Source: Serinus canaria
Taxonomy: Eukaryota > Chordata > Aves > Passeriformes > Fringillidae
Length of the DNA: 64,000 nucleotides
NCBI RefSeq assembly: GCF_022539315.1
Contig: NC_066323.1
Location: 10,715,219-10,779,218 of the forward strand
Direction: 5' to 3'
The notes beneath the pieces were generated by a model. The model was not told the origin of the DNA, made no database searches, and worked only from the letters and a program-made list of their open reading frames with translations. Shown piece by piece: positions 27,505 to 39,900 of the stretch (position 1 is the first letter of the stretch; each line of letters opens with the position of its first letter). The position numbers were made by a program, and so were the translations under genes.

Positions 27505-27677
27505 CAGCCCATGGGGATCCACAAGGGGTGCAGAGATCCACCCCCAGCCCAGGGGGATCCACAGGGTTGCAGAGATCCACCCACAGCCTGTGGGGATCCA
27601 TGGGGGATGCAGAGATCCACCCACAGCCCGTGGGGATCCATGGGGGATGCAGAGATCCACCCACAGCCCGTGGGGAA
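27505..27677. repeat. 40-bp GC-rich minisatellite in intron 1
   Basis: Four tandem units start at 27,505, 27,545, 27,584 and 27,624, with a partial fifth from 27,664. Unit length is 40 bp (one is 39). Each unit contains CAGCCC..GGGGATCC..GCAGAGATCCACC. The last two full copies are nearly identical, which suggests recent unit duplication. The unit length is not a multiple of three, so the same peptide block appears in all frames. Confidence 0.93.
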
Positions 27678-30600
27678 GGTGCCCATGCCAGAGCAGGTGG
27701 ATGCCTGGAGGGGGCTGTGATCCAGTGGCAGACCCAGTGGAGAGAGGGCCCTGCTTCCAGGCTGGAGCAGCCTGTCCTTGGAGGACTGCACCCCATGGAA
27801 GACTGACCCATGGCACAGCAGTTTTGGGATAGCTGTCTGCTGTGGGAGTGACCCCATGGGCTCTCAGGGAAGGACTCCCCTCCCAGAGCAGCAGAAGAGA
27901 ATCTCAGTGACAAACAGACCCAAAACCTCCCATGCCCTGTCTCACTGTGCTGTTGGTGGGAAACAAGAAGGGCTTTGGGGAAAAAATGTGGTTTAAGGGC
28001 TTTATTTTACTTCTTATTGTTCTCTTCTGGCTCTGCTAGTAATAAATTCACTTTTTACCTCTAAGCTGAGCCTCTTTTGCCCTTGGAGTGTTTTTTCCTG
28101 GTCCTTATCTAAACTCATGAACCCTTCATTAATTTCTTCTCTCCTCTGCCCAGCTGTGGCACAGGAGGGGAGGGTGAGTGAGCAGCTTTTGTGGGTGCCT
28201 GGCATTGGGCCAGAGTCAAACCATGACACCAACTTCCCAAAGATACTCAGAGATTACTTCCTCTCAATGCAAAGATGGGAGCCAGCCCAGGGCTGGGGTC
28301 AGCACACATTTGAGAATGTGAAGGCATCTACTTCCTGGCATTGAAGGTGCTCAGAAATGAAAATTTCAGAGGCTTTTTAGATTTGTGGCCCTTTGCAGCA
28401 GGGCTTTAGTGCAGAGCAGCATTTCCTTGTGTCTCTGCACCTCGTAGCCTTTGGAAATGTCAGCAGCACGTGTATTGCCTTTTGTTTGTCATTCAGCTGG
28501 AGAAATGAATTCATTGCCCTTGTGAGATCAATCATATTCTCCCCAAATAATTAATATTGATGACAGTCACAGCATACTGCTGCCTGCAGCTCCATCTCAG
28601 CTTTCCCACTGTGTAGGTGCTGTGGGTCACAGAGCAGAATTTCGGGACTTCAAGTTTCAGGGTGCTGTTCTTTGAAGGTTGAATTTCAAGATGCACTGAT
28701 GGGGCCAGTGCAGGCAGAGCCTGAGCAAGTTCCCTGTGATGGTTCAACCAAATATTTGCAGAGGGAAGTGTTAGAGACATGGGGAGCAAAAGGAATACAC
28801 ATCATGGCGGGCGGGGGGGGAGGAAGGATTGTCTCACTCTTGTTTCTCTTCTCCTCCTTTTTTTTGTGTGTACACAGCTTTTTCCAGTCCCCTTTGCAGA
28901 ATGCAACTATACTATGCTGGCCTGAAGGGGACAGGTATGCAAAAGAAAGCTGCTCTGATAGTCACCAGGAGGACCAGGTGGGTGGGTTGGGAATGTGGAG
29001 GGCTGGAAGGACCTCCAGAGAACTGCTTTTAAGTGAGGTGCTGTCTTGGGGGAGGCTGGTAGCTCCTGGGCTTTCTATTTTTATATTGCTTGAAACTGAT
29101 TGATGTGTAAAGCACACTTGGAGCAGCCTATCTGAGCTTCAGGACAGGGATTGAAGCATCTTGATGTCTTATTCTTGTTTGCTTTTACTTGTAAGGTTAA
29201 ATGGGATTAAATTAACATGATTAATATAAGTACCAGGTGTGGAAATGCTGTGTGGCCCAAACTTGAAAAGTAAAAGCAAGTCAGATGAGTTTTTCTCCTT
29301 GAATATGTTGCTCATCCCAGGATACCCAGAGTCACTTGAGGAAATCATTCTCCTGTGCCTCAGGAAGAGCTGGGCTTCCCCACTGGCAGCAGCACAGGCA
29401 AACCTGGCAGTAGTGCTGGAGACATGGCAGCTGCCTGAGGAATTTGTGGCACCACAGAAAAGCAGATTCCTGGGAAGGGAAGTGATGTCCTGGGAAAGAC
29501 AGTGATGTGCTCAGGAGTGTGGTGGTGATTGGAGGATTTTTGCCTGTTGTGTCCCTCTCTGGAGGAACTAGTAGGGAAGGATGTTGTCTGAATATGGAGC
29601 AGGGAATTTGGTGCTCAAGCACTTAGTGCTGTGAGGGGAGGAGGTGAAGGAGCAGGTACATACCTGCCAGCAAGGCTTGAACTTAAGAAAAGAAACTCTG
29701 GGAGTGATTTTGACACTGAGAGCCTGTTGCAGGTGGTGGTGAGCAGGGCTGGGTGCAGCCCCTGGTGTCACAGGGGAGATGGGGAGTGGGACTGCAGGGC
29801 ACTGGCTGGACCAGGCTGGGCTTGCAAGGAGACACCTCCTGGGAAAGCTGCTCTGGGGTTTGAGAGTCCTGGGCCTGTCCTGAAAAAGGCATCAAACCCA
29901 TCTGAAAGCCTGCTCAAATCTGCATTGTATTCTCTGGATTTAGAGACTTGTGCTGAGCTAGCTTGGGGCTGCTGCTGTGCAATCTGATGCACAATGTGGA
30001 TGTGCTGCTGTGTCCACTGGGGCAGTGGAACAAGCTCCCAGGGAGGGGAGTGGAGCTGCTTACATTGTAGAACCATTACCAAGGTCAGGAGGCAGAATGT
30101 ATCAATTAAATGCTGGTTGTCAGATGTCTCCAAGTGTTCCCTGACAGTTAATTGGAACTTTTCCAATGAGGGGGGATCTCACTTTGGATTCCTTAGGTCT
30201 TCTCAGGTCTTTGGGCCACACTGATTGCAGATTTCCTTTTTCCTGTGCAAAGATTGGTTTCTCAGTTTATTTTGTGTGTGTGTTTCTTAGAACTCTCCCT
30301 TCACTATAACATAGCTGTCCAAAATAGAAGCATTGTGTCTGGCTTCATGGAAGATCTCAGCTCTCTTTGAAGCACTGTTGGGAACTTTTCATTCCCTGGC
30401 TATTCACACATAAAAAATAGACTATCTTAGCTGGATAGCTTTTGCTTGAGCACAGAAGTGCTCTTGTAGCTTAGTGTTTGAACTGCTCAGTGGCCAGCGT
30501 GGACCATTTGTAATCCATGCTGTTTGATTTTATAGCTGTGGCTCTGCTTGCCCCTCTCCAACCCGCTCCACAGATCTCTAGGCAATAGTCCCAGCTGCTT

Positions 30601-33600
30601 ATTTGACTTGTCCAGGTGTGAATATTTTGTTGAGGTGACAGGGAGCTCGTTTATTTTGGATGTATGAAATGTAGTGTGCTCTGCCTGCTAAATTGGTGGC
30701 AGAGTATAATCAGTGGCACCCTGGACTCCAGCAGAGCAGTGTGCAAAATCTGTAGCATTTCTGCTTTTCCAAGTCCTGAGAGGACCCCAGGAAAACTGCA
30801 AAGGGAAGCAGAGGATTACAAATTTCTTCAGGTACATTTTCAAGCCCCCCCTCCATTTCTCTCCACATGCCTAGATTGCACTTCTTTCTTTTGTGAGGGT
30901 GAAAAAAACCTCTGAATTCTCATTGTTAGCGTTAAATCTGCTGAGCCAAAAGGATGCCAGGAGATGATATGTAAGTGCCAATAGCAAATCACAAATTCCC
31001 TGCCTGGAAATCTCACCTCCATGTCCCAAACATTGGCACTGGCACTGGCAAATCTTGCACTACCAAGGAAGTTCCCAGGAATGACTCACTGTGAATGAAA
31101 GTCTCCACACTTTTTCCCAAGCCTCTGAGCTTGAGGGGAGGCTGCTGCCAGCTCTGCCCTGGGGAGCTCTTGGTGCTCCTGGAAGGGCAGCCTTGCTTCT
31201 GCAATTTGTGCTGCTCTGTTGAAGGAGAAATAGCTTGGGATCACCTCCCGTGGTGACTGGAGCATCACACTGCTGAGCTTGTTCATTCCCATCTTGGGGA
31301 TTTTGTGAAATGTCTTTATTAACAAGCCATCAGGCTGCAGCCCTTGGCCTGGATGTGGAGGCAGGAAGCCAGGGAGGGGCCATGGTGGGTGACAGGCAAG
31401 TGGAGCCACCTTGAATGCCTGGTGTCATGTCCTTGGCTGGCAGTGAGCTGGCTGAGCCACTGGTTAAGAAGACTATTTCCAGATTTTCTTGTTGTGTGTT
31501 TGGTTTGCAGTAGCTGTGGCTGTAAAGCTGTGTGCCAATGGCCAGGTCTGACCAAGCAAGGCAGAAAATCCTTTGTGCTGGTAACAGGAGACACCTCTCA
31601 CCAGGGCTACTTTCCATCTGACTCCCACTAGTTTAATTCTTGTTCCCCTCTGCAAAAGCAGGTGTATAATATCTGCTGTGATTCTAGCTGGTGAAAAGCT
31701 TTCAGGCTGCTCAAATTTCAGCATTTCCTGTGGTTCTGATGACATAAATTACTTTTGTTATAGAAATATTTCAGAACAAATTCCTTTCAGCCTGCTCTGA
31801 TGTCAGGCAGGCAATGGCCTGGTGAGTGGAGCTGCCCTGGCACAGGTGGGACTCCAGCACTGATTTTGCAGGTCCCTGCCTTAGATGTGTCACAAGTAGA
31901 TGCAGTGGCTGGGTCACACCTATGACTCCTGCGATATCCCTGATTGCAGGGCAGGCTTCAGCTCTGCTAGATCCCTGCTGAAATGTGCCTGGCTGTTTGG
32001 GGGCTGCTGCTGCTGAGACAAATTGGGCTCCCTGCCCTCAGGAGAGATGTGTTTTCTCCAAGGACAGTGCTGGGGCCCTCTGGTCACTGTGCTGTGTTTG
32101 AAGTGATGAGTGTGGCATAGCATGCACGAGAGCAGGGAGAGTGCTGCGAGCTGCTTTGGGTGCTCATCATCAAACTGCTGCTGGCTCCCTCCCTGCTCTG
32201 CTCCTGGGAGCTGTCTGGGGATGAAAATTGTCATGAATGTGGTCATTCCTCCTGGGCAGTAAAGGCTGGACTTCCAAAAGCCATGGCCTGTCTTTCTGCC
32301 TAGGTGTCACATTCTGTTCCTCTGGAGGGCTGTCCCTGGCACTGAGCAGTTCTGTGCAGGAGGGGCTCCCCTTTGGGCAGGACAGAGTGGGACCATGGAC
32401 ACCACAGCAAAGGGCAGTGCCAGGCAGTGCCCACGTGGCCTCTGGAGGAGATGCAGGGTCAGAGAGACACTGTGCAGGCCCTGGCTAAGTGGCATCAAGA
32501 TGGTTTATGCTACAGTAATTCCTCCTTTTGTCTGACTTACTCCTGCACATACTGAAAAGCAAAAGTGTTTCCTGGGGGGGTGAAGGGCCTTTTCCCATTT
32601 TCCATTAGTGTTTTTGCTGTTACTTTTCTGCAGCTGCTTTTTTCAGGCTGCCCTTTGTCTGCTTTTTGGATTCTTTGAATTTACTTGAACTGTGCATCTA
32701 TTTTTCTCCATAAGAAAACCCAGCAAACTCATCGAGCAGCCTTCTCCGATGCTGCTGTGGGATGATGCAGGGACCCAGGGCTTGTGGGCACGCTGTGACT
32801 GGGAGCAGAGAGCTGAGCACCAGCTCTGCTCTGAGCCCATCAATCAACCTCCATCTCCAAGTCCCTGTGGCATAGAAATAAAGCATTTCCTAAGCTAGCC
32901 CACTCTGGATTTTGCCTACCTTCCTATGTCTGTATCCCATTTTTTTGGGGCTCTCAAATGCTTTTGATTTGGGACAGAATTACAGAAAGAAAATACGATG
33001 CAAAACGTGCTTTGGCTGAAATTATTTATTTCCTCTTTCAGAAACTGCTTTATTTTACACTCCCTTTCAGTCAGAGCACTTAGTGGCAAGGTTCTGAAGG
33101 GCGCTTTTGTTCTGCAGGCTGTAGTGTGACTTCTCCACGAAAAGCAAAAAACCTATCAGCTCTCCCTAGAGGCTTCTGGTTAGGAGGGACAAAGGCATTT
33201 TTCCTGGAAAATGCAGCATTGTTCTGTAGATATGGTACAGTGTCTGTGAGAATAGGTGTGCAGTAGTTACTCTGAGTTCTCTTTGTTAATTACTTGACAT
33301 CTGTCTTTGGTTTTATAATTGCTGGTAGAGTGCGTGGGCTTTGCAGAGTCCGTGCTGCTAAAGGCAGGAGGGAATGATGCCTTGCTGAGGTCTCTTTGGC
33401 AAGGGTGTTTCATTAAAAGGCGTTTTATATAAAAATATTCATGGGTTTTTTCTGACAGAAAAGCTACTTGTGACCAGTATAAAATGAAAAAAAGTTAGAC
33501 TTTCCACCCGCTTTGATGTTAAGAGCATGAGACACTTCCATGACTGGGCTTCCCCCCACCCCACTTTTCTTTGCTCCTCAACAGACAGAAGGCGAAAGTT

Positions 33601-36600
33601 TGAAGAAAAAAGTGCTCGAGAGGGAAAAGGGAACAATTTATGATTTGAAACAAAGTGAACATTTCAAGTTGAGTTCCTTTAAAAAAATTCTAGCAAGGGC
33701 TGTGATAGATCATTTTCCCTAACCGCTCTATGAATTATTATTAAAATGTTAATTTATGGAGACATTAAGAGCACCTCAGAGTATATTGGTCTCGTGAGAA
33801 GTTCCTGGAGTGCTGAGGATGTATCAGAGCTCTCCAGCTGCCTCCTGGCTGCTCTGCTTTCTAGCTGCAGTGTGATTTCTGAGCTGGTAAGCTCTCCTGC
33901 TCACTGATTTTATTCTCCTTTTACTTTTATTTGCACTGGGTGGATGCAGTTGGAAGAAGCCTTCTGCTGCAGCCTGCACTCCTTGGCCTCTGGCTCCTTC
34001 AGTTGCAGCCACAGAAGCTGGTGTTTGGTGCAGTTCTACAGAATTGCACAAGAAGTTCATCAGACACCTCTGGAATTGCATCACAGGCAGGAAAAATGGC
34101 AACATCCTCTGTCCTGTCACGAAACACAGAAGCAGGTTACTGGGAAAGGTTGAGAAAACTCTTCTGTTCCTGGCAAGACCAGGGTGGGTTGTAGTTCTGT
34201 GGTGTCAGGTTCTTAAGGGCATTGCAATACCCACCCCCCTCTGCAGCAGGATGCAATGCTCTTCTCCTGTGTCACCACAGGACTGCTGTGGGAAGGCTTT
34301 TTTGTTTGGGGGGATATCACAGGTTTGGGGCTATTTGGGTTTTGGAGTATTTTTGAGTAATCACGTGCCACAGGAATGGAGCTGTTCTGGCAAATTCTGG
34401 CATGGTCAGGGCATCTAGGAGGGTGTGATGCCTCTCCTTGACCAGCCCTTGACTCTGTGCCTGCCCCTTCCATGGTCCTTTGCATTTTGTGTAGAGTGGG
34501 AGCACCAGGGCTGTGGTTAGCTGTATCCCTCCTCTGTAATGGAGAAATTGCTGTAATCTGACAGGCTCTGTGTCTGTCTGTCTCCACTGATAAGATCTCT
34601 AGAAAGCCTGGAATGAACCAGAAGTAAATCACTCTGTGTGTAAGGCTCCTGATTTTATAGCTGAGTAGAGCAAGAAAAAAAGGATTTTCCTACTAGTAGG
34701 CAGAGCATGGAAATCTTGGATACCTTGCTCATGGGAACAGAGACCTGGTGGCTCTGTGAGACAGTTGAAAGGAGCATGTTCCTGTGAGCACAACTAATGG
34801 ATGTAAATATTAGCTCACTGCAAAGTTCATGTATCACCCAGTGAAATGTAGTAGTTTATTTTGGCCTCAGGCCACGCAAATGGCCTTGCTCAACACAAGG
34901 GAAACTCATCCAAAGTCCGAAGTGGTTCCTGCTTGCTTCAGGGCTGAATTCAGTCCTGAATTCAGTTTGTGCAAAATGCAGGAGAGAGTCGCTGGAAAAT
35001 AAGGGTGAGTTAGGACACGCTGTGCATTTAGCTAATGACAAATGGAGAGGGAACCATGAGGAATCTTGATTATGGGAATGATTCCCTGCCACTCTTTACA
35101 CCCCCTCTCTTCAAGCATCTCAATTACCAAAAGTTCCTTAATTCCTACCAGAAGTGCAGCATGTAGGATCTCGCTGTCCAATCTGATGGCATAAAAATGT
35201 TTTATCTTTCTTCAGCATTTCCAAGGGGTGGGAGTACTTAATATTGTTTCTTCCCTATGGAGTCTTAAGTAACATTGGGAGCTGGTTGTAGGTGGCAATA
35301 GAGAGAGGTTTGATAAGCAGCTGGCATTTCAATTTGGAGGAAGGTGGTAGGGGATGATCAGCCCTCTCAGCTGGACCCCAGGGAAAAAAAAACCTCACTT
35401 CCTTCCTTGCTTCTTGACCATTTTTGAAAGCCTGATGGCTTCAGAGGCAGTGTGCAGCCCTTTCTATGGACTGTGCAGGGAAGAACAGGCATGCTTCAGA
35501 TTTCCTTTGTCTCTTTGAGATGAGCCCAGCAGAGGGAAGGCATCACACAAAGGCTTTTCAGATGTGAGCACTGAAAAGGAAGGATTCAATATCCGCTGCT
35601 GGGTTTTGAGTAGTGCAGTTCACGTGTCGCATTCTTGTTAATCTCTGCAATCTTAGGTGTTCTCTGCCTATGCTCAAAGCCCTTCTGTGTACTGTATATA
35701 TTCTGGACAGGTTTTTGAGGGAGATGTTTAAGGGAGCTCTGTGGCTTCTCCCCCCACACTTTTAACACACCCTGATGGAGCAGGTTTCTCTGTCATCTCA
35801 TGAGCACATTCCTGACAGTATCACCATGCTCATTACTGCATCTGCCTGGCAGAGCTGAGATGCTTTGATGAAGTTCAGCCTTTTAACCATCTCTTCTCCC
35901 TTTGTGATCTGACAGCACACAGGAATATCAAATGTGACCTTAACCCCTTTAATAAGAGCATCTAGTAGATGTCAGTTTTCATGACTACCAGCTTATAAAT
36001 TGCATCCTGAAAAACTTAGAAACAGAGGGATATTTAATTCCAGTGAGTGAACAGCTCTGAGAGCCGAATGCCAGATACTGGAGTGGGCAGCCAGTGAAAC
36101 TCTGGCAGTGTACATTTATCTCAAATTACAGGAAATTGTGTTCTGTAGTGGGAATGCAAAAGTTTGGGATTGTTTTTTGCTTATCACTGCTGCCTAGAAA
36201 TTGTTTAGATCCTTTCTGAAAAGTGTACAAACCTGGTGTTTGTTTACTCCTGCGAGTTCCAAGGAGGATTTGACTGGGAAGAGCTGGTGGGGCTCTGTCT
36301 TGCCTCCACTGCCTGCAGGAGCAGGTTGAAGCAGGCTCTGGAGCTGGCCCCTTTGCAGGTCACTGGCTGCACACCTTGCCAGTCGGGACTGCTCTGGTGT
36401 GGCTGTCCTGTCAGTGTCACACACATTCAGTGCAGATGTGCCACAGCCACTGCGAGCGCTCTCTACACTTGTTCTTAGAGATGACCAGAAGGAGGTCTTG
36501 GCAAAGGACCTTCTTTTGGGAGTCAAAGCTTGGGATTTGTAGCTTGCAAACATCCATTTGACTCCTTGTGCTCCCTGATATAGACCATTCTGATGGCTTA

Positions 36601-36841
36601 AGTCAATGAGCTGGGCTGTCCTCTTCAGAACCATCACCTCCCAGGCTTGGCAAGCTGCCCACAGGCAGAGCGATGCTGCCGTGCCAGTGCTGTTCTTAAG
36701 GAATCTTAATGAAATAAAACAGGGATGTGCCAGAATTAAAGGATCCCTGGGTGAATGGAGGAATAAACAAACAGAGTTTAAAAATGGCCTGCAGTGGTAA
36801 AACAGTGTCAAGTAACCAGGTCTGTGTGCTTTGTCTCCCAG

Positions 36842-36909
36842 GATGAAGATGGTCAGTGTCCTGCTGGTTTCACTCTGGCTGTCCATGGTCACCCTCGGCA
36901 GAGGCTCAG
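36842..36909 (+). CDS. IL1RAP: IL1RAP exon 2: start codon and signal peptide
   Basis: The acceptor TCTCCCAG precedes 36,842 and the ATG follows one base later at 36,843. The exon codes for 22 residues ([20 protein letters not shown] and two more), a basic N-terminus followed by a hydrophobic core, which is a typical signal peptide. It ends in phase 1 at a GTAAGG donor (36,910). The split codon becomes the Glu that starts the mature protein. A second in-frame ATG (codon 3) could also initiate. The sequence diverges from the mammalian signal peptide, as expected, so this exon is placed by position, phase and character rather than by residue identity. Confidence 0.85.
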
Positions 36910-39900
36910 GTAAGGACGTGGCATGTGATGGACCTGCCCACTTCCTGTGCAGAGAAGAAAACTGTCAGCAGTGAGTTTTGAGCATTTGCAGTGTTTCTGT
37001 ACTAAATGGTTGTGTATAAAACACTTTAGTAAAATAGATGGACACAGTGTTGGTTCTGGGGGGCTGTTGTACAATGCTCTGCGTAGAGACGACCAGTGTG
37101 GTGTGAAGAGGTGCATGAGCAAATAGCAACAGCACCTCCACCTTAAAGTGCTTTCAAACTCCAGCTGTCCCCTTTGTCAGTATCATTATTGCCCTTGTGT
37201 GAGGGGTGAATCCAGGGCTTGGCCCATAGAGCTGCCTTGTCACTGAGCTGCAGGAAGGACCCAGGCTTGAGCCTGAACTCTGCTATCCCTGGTTGGATCC
37301 AGAGGGGACTGAGATTCAGCTCTCCAATTCTGACTCATGCCTTAGCAATGCAAGGGGAGAGGGGAACTTCTAGAGTAAGAGGAGCTCTGATACCAGTCTC
37401 ACTGAGTCACTTTCCTGACAGGAAATATGTTGTCATGCTCGCAGCTCCTCTGGCACTCGTTCAGCCCAGCTCTTGTGAAGAGGCAGATTGTGCATGTCTC
37501 GGCTCCGGACTTCCTATTTGGGGGTGGAAGGAGACAGCATGATTTGCAGGAGGCAAGTGGAAAGGGGGAGGGAGGAAAGAACAGGAGCTGGTTTTATGGG
37601 GGGAAATGTTCAGAAATAAGGGCTGTACAGGGGTTTTACAGTTCGTGAGTCCCCCCATGAACTCTTGTCCCTCTGCAACGCAGGCAAACAAGCAGTTACA
37701 ATATACCCCGAGCAGATGAACAGCTCTTCTGTCATTCTCTCTTGGACTACACTGAATTATTGTGGGCCAGATTCACAACGTGCACTTCAGCAAGGTTCAT
37801 CTCAGTGCAGTGTTCATTGCAGAGCCAAAGCCTGGGAGGTTTTTCTCCTTGGGCTGCCCAAGGACTGCAGGCACTCACAGCAGGCTGTGGTCTTTAGTGG
37901 GGGATGTCCCATCCTGGCTAACAGTGGCTGGGTGGAAGTGGTGAGCAAAGGGGAAACAGCAAAGGAGAAAATACATGGCCTAGGTCTCCTTCACTGAGCC
38001 CTAGGCAGTCGGAGTGTGTGGGGAAGGAGGGGCCCAGCAACATGGATCTCAGCTGCTCACTGGGAAAATCCCTGCTTTGCTTGTGCTTCTGGACGAGCTG
38101 TTCTGCTCTCCACCAACGCAACATCCTCCTCCTGCTGAGGCAGCATTACAACACCCCACGTGCACTCATCTTGGGATTTTGCAGAAATGAGAGGTAGGTG
38201 CAATTGAATCAGGATTGCCCAGGAAATGTTAGAGCAGCTCTAGAAGCTAACACAGTTGGCTGGGAAGAAGCTGATTTCAGAAATGAGCACCCTGGCATTT
38301 GGGTCACACAGGCTCGTTCCAATTGATCTGACAGAACCAGAACCCTCCATGCATTTCTGCAGGGCATTTAGTACTTTTTAAACATATCTCCTTTAGCAGA
38401 GATTTGCTGCACAGGATGGCCAGAACCCTTGTAGAGTGCTGCAAGAATGTAAGTCAAGTCTCAATACATGAGACACATGGTCAGGTAAAACACACTTCTC
38501 CTGCAAATCCTCTGCATTGTATGCATTTAATTTCCTGCAGGTCTGTGGGTGTCAGATGCACTCTTCAGTTCAAAGCTTCCTTTTTTGTGCCATGGACTTC
38601 ATAAAATGGTTTGGGCTGTCAGAATGTCCTTTGTTATTCATGATGGGTTTGGATGGCTGTTTGTACTTGGATGGAGGGGCAGCCGTCTGTGCAGCCCTCT
38701 GTTTCACTGCAGGGTTTCCTGGGACTGGCACCAAAAGGAGACTGGAGCTTGTTTCACCCTTGCAAAGTCATAAATACATAGCAGTATGGTAGAGTGGCCT
38801 TGTTTTGGAAATGTTACAGCATTTGGGCTTGTTTTTCCTTCTTGGAGCAGGGTATGTAGGTGGGGGGAGCAGAGCTGAGCTTATCTGGAGTGAATGCAAA
38901 AGGGCTGTGCGCAGTCTACAGCTGCCCTGGTGGTCACTTAACATCAAGCAGGGCCATGGAGATGGGTAGCTCTCACTGGGAAACCTGGTTCCTGGGATAT
39001 TTAACATGTGTGGCTTGGTAGGGATTTGTCATTTCAGCTGAGTCCTTTTCTGTGCTTTGAACATTAAGTCATGTAATGCTGTATTGTTGGGACCAGTTCT
39101 CTCTCTAGCCCAGTCTGGACTGAGGAAGGCTGGAGGCAGGGACAGGAGTTGTCTTGTGGTTTGCTGCCATTTTTCCTGCCTCTGCCATCCTCCCAGTGGA
39201 GCAGTCTGGTCAGCAATAATGATCTGGGACTGCCCAAGCCAGGGGTACCTGCTCTGCTGAGTCCCAGGTTCTGTGAGCTTACAGAGGAGGTGAGGAACCA
39301 ACACTTGCTAAATTTCAGCTCTAAAATACCAGCATTGCTCTGGCTGCAAGTGGCCTTTCCATCCAGTTAAGCCACTATGGCTGTCAGTCTCTCTGGCAGT
39401 GTGTCAGAAAGTTTTAGCATTACATTTCACCCTGCTTCCTACTGGAGAGACAAACCCACAAACTTTATTTGCCCTGCAGATTTTGCCTACAGCACTGTGG
39501 CTCTAAACATCTGCTCTCTGGGCTCTGCTGTTTCTGCTGCGTATGGAGGCTGGTGCTGAAACAAAATCAGTTGCTGTAAGGGGGATGCAAGCTGTTTGAG
39601 GGAAGAAATGTGATTTGAGTAGTGTAGAGTAAGAGATGCAGAGCCTGAGACTGAACTGGTGCCTGAATCTTCTGTTCGCTCATGCTGAACACGTGGGTAA
39701 ATCTTCTCCTGGCCTTGACAATATCCATGACCTGCAGTGCATGGACTGCAGGAGTGCATCACTCATCACCTTTGGGTCAGTGTTTACAGTGGCAGTCAAG
39801 GTCTTCTGCTTTCCCTGCCTAGCTAAGCCATCCTCAAGATGGAACTCGTGTTGTAGGATGCTTAGTGAACCCAGGCATTCTGATACCCAGGGAAGGATAA

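Larger units (their letters stand above)
20100..36841 (+). other. IL1RAP: IL1RAP intron 1
   Basis: A 16.7-kb first intron with GT-AG ends. It contains the rest of the CpG island, a poly(T)/G tract, an inverted repeat with IRF-like words, a pyrimidine tract and a 40-bp minisatellite. No CR1 or LTR copy was recognised. Alternative leader exons or internal promoters could lie here but show no distinctive signal. Confidence 0.7.

Noticed and set aside
27078..27913. Minus-strand open frames of up to 259 codons with a repeated peptide
   Set aside because: The repeat is the 40-bp minisatellite read in different frames. There is no domain, start context or splice structure, and the frames lie in an intron.
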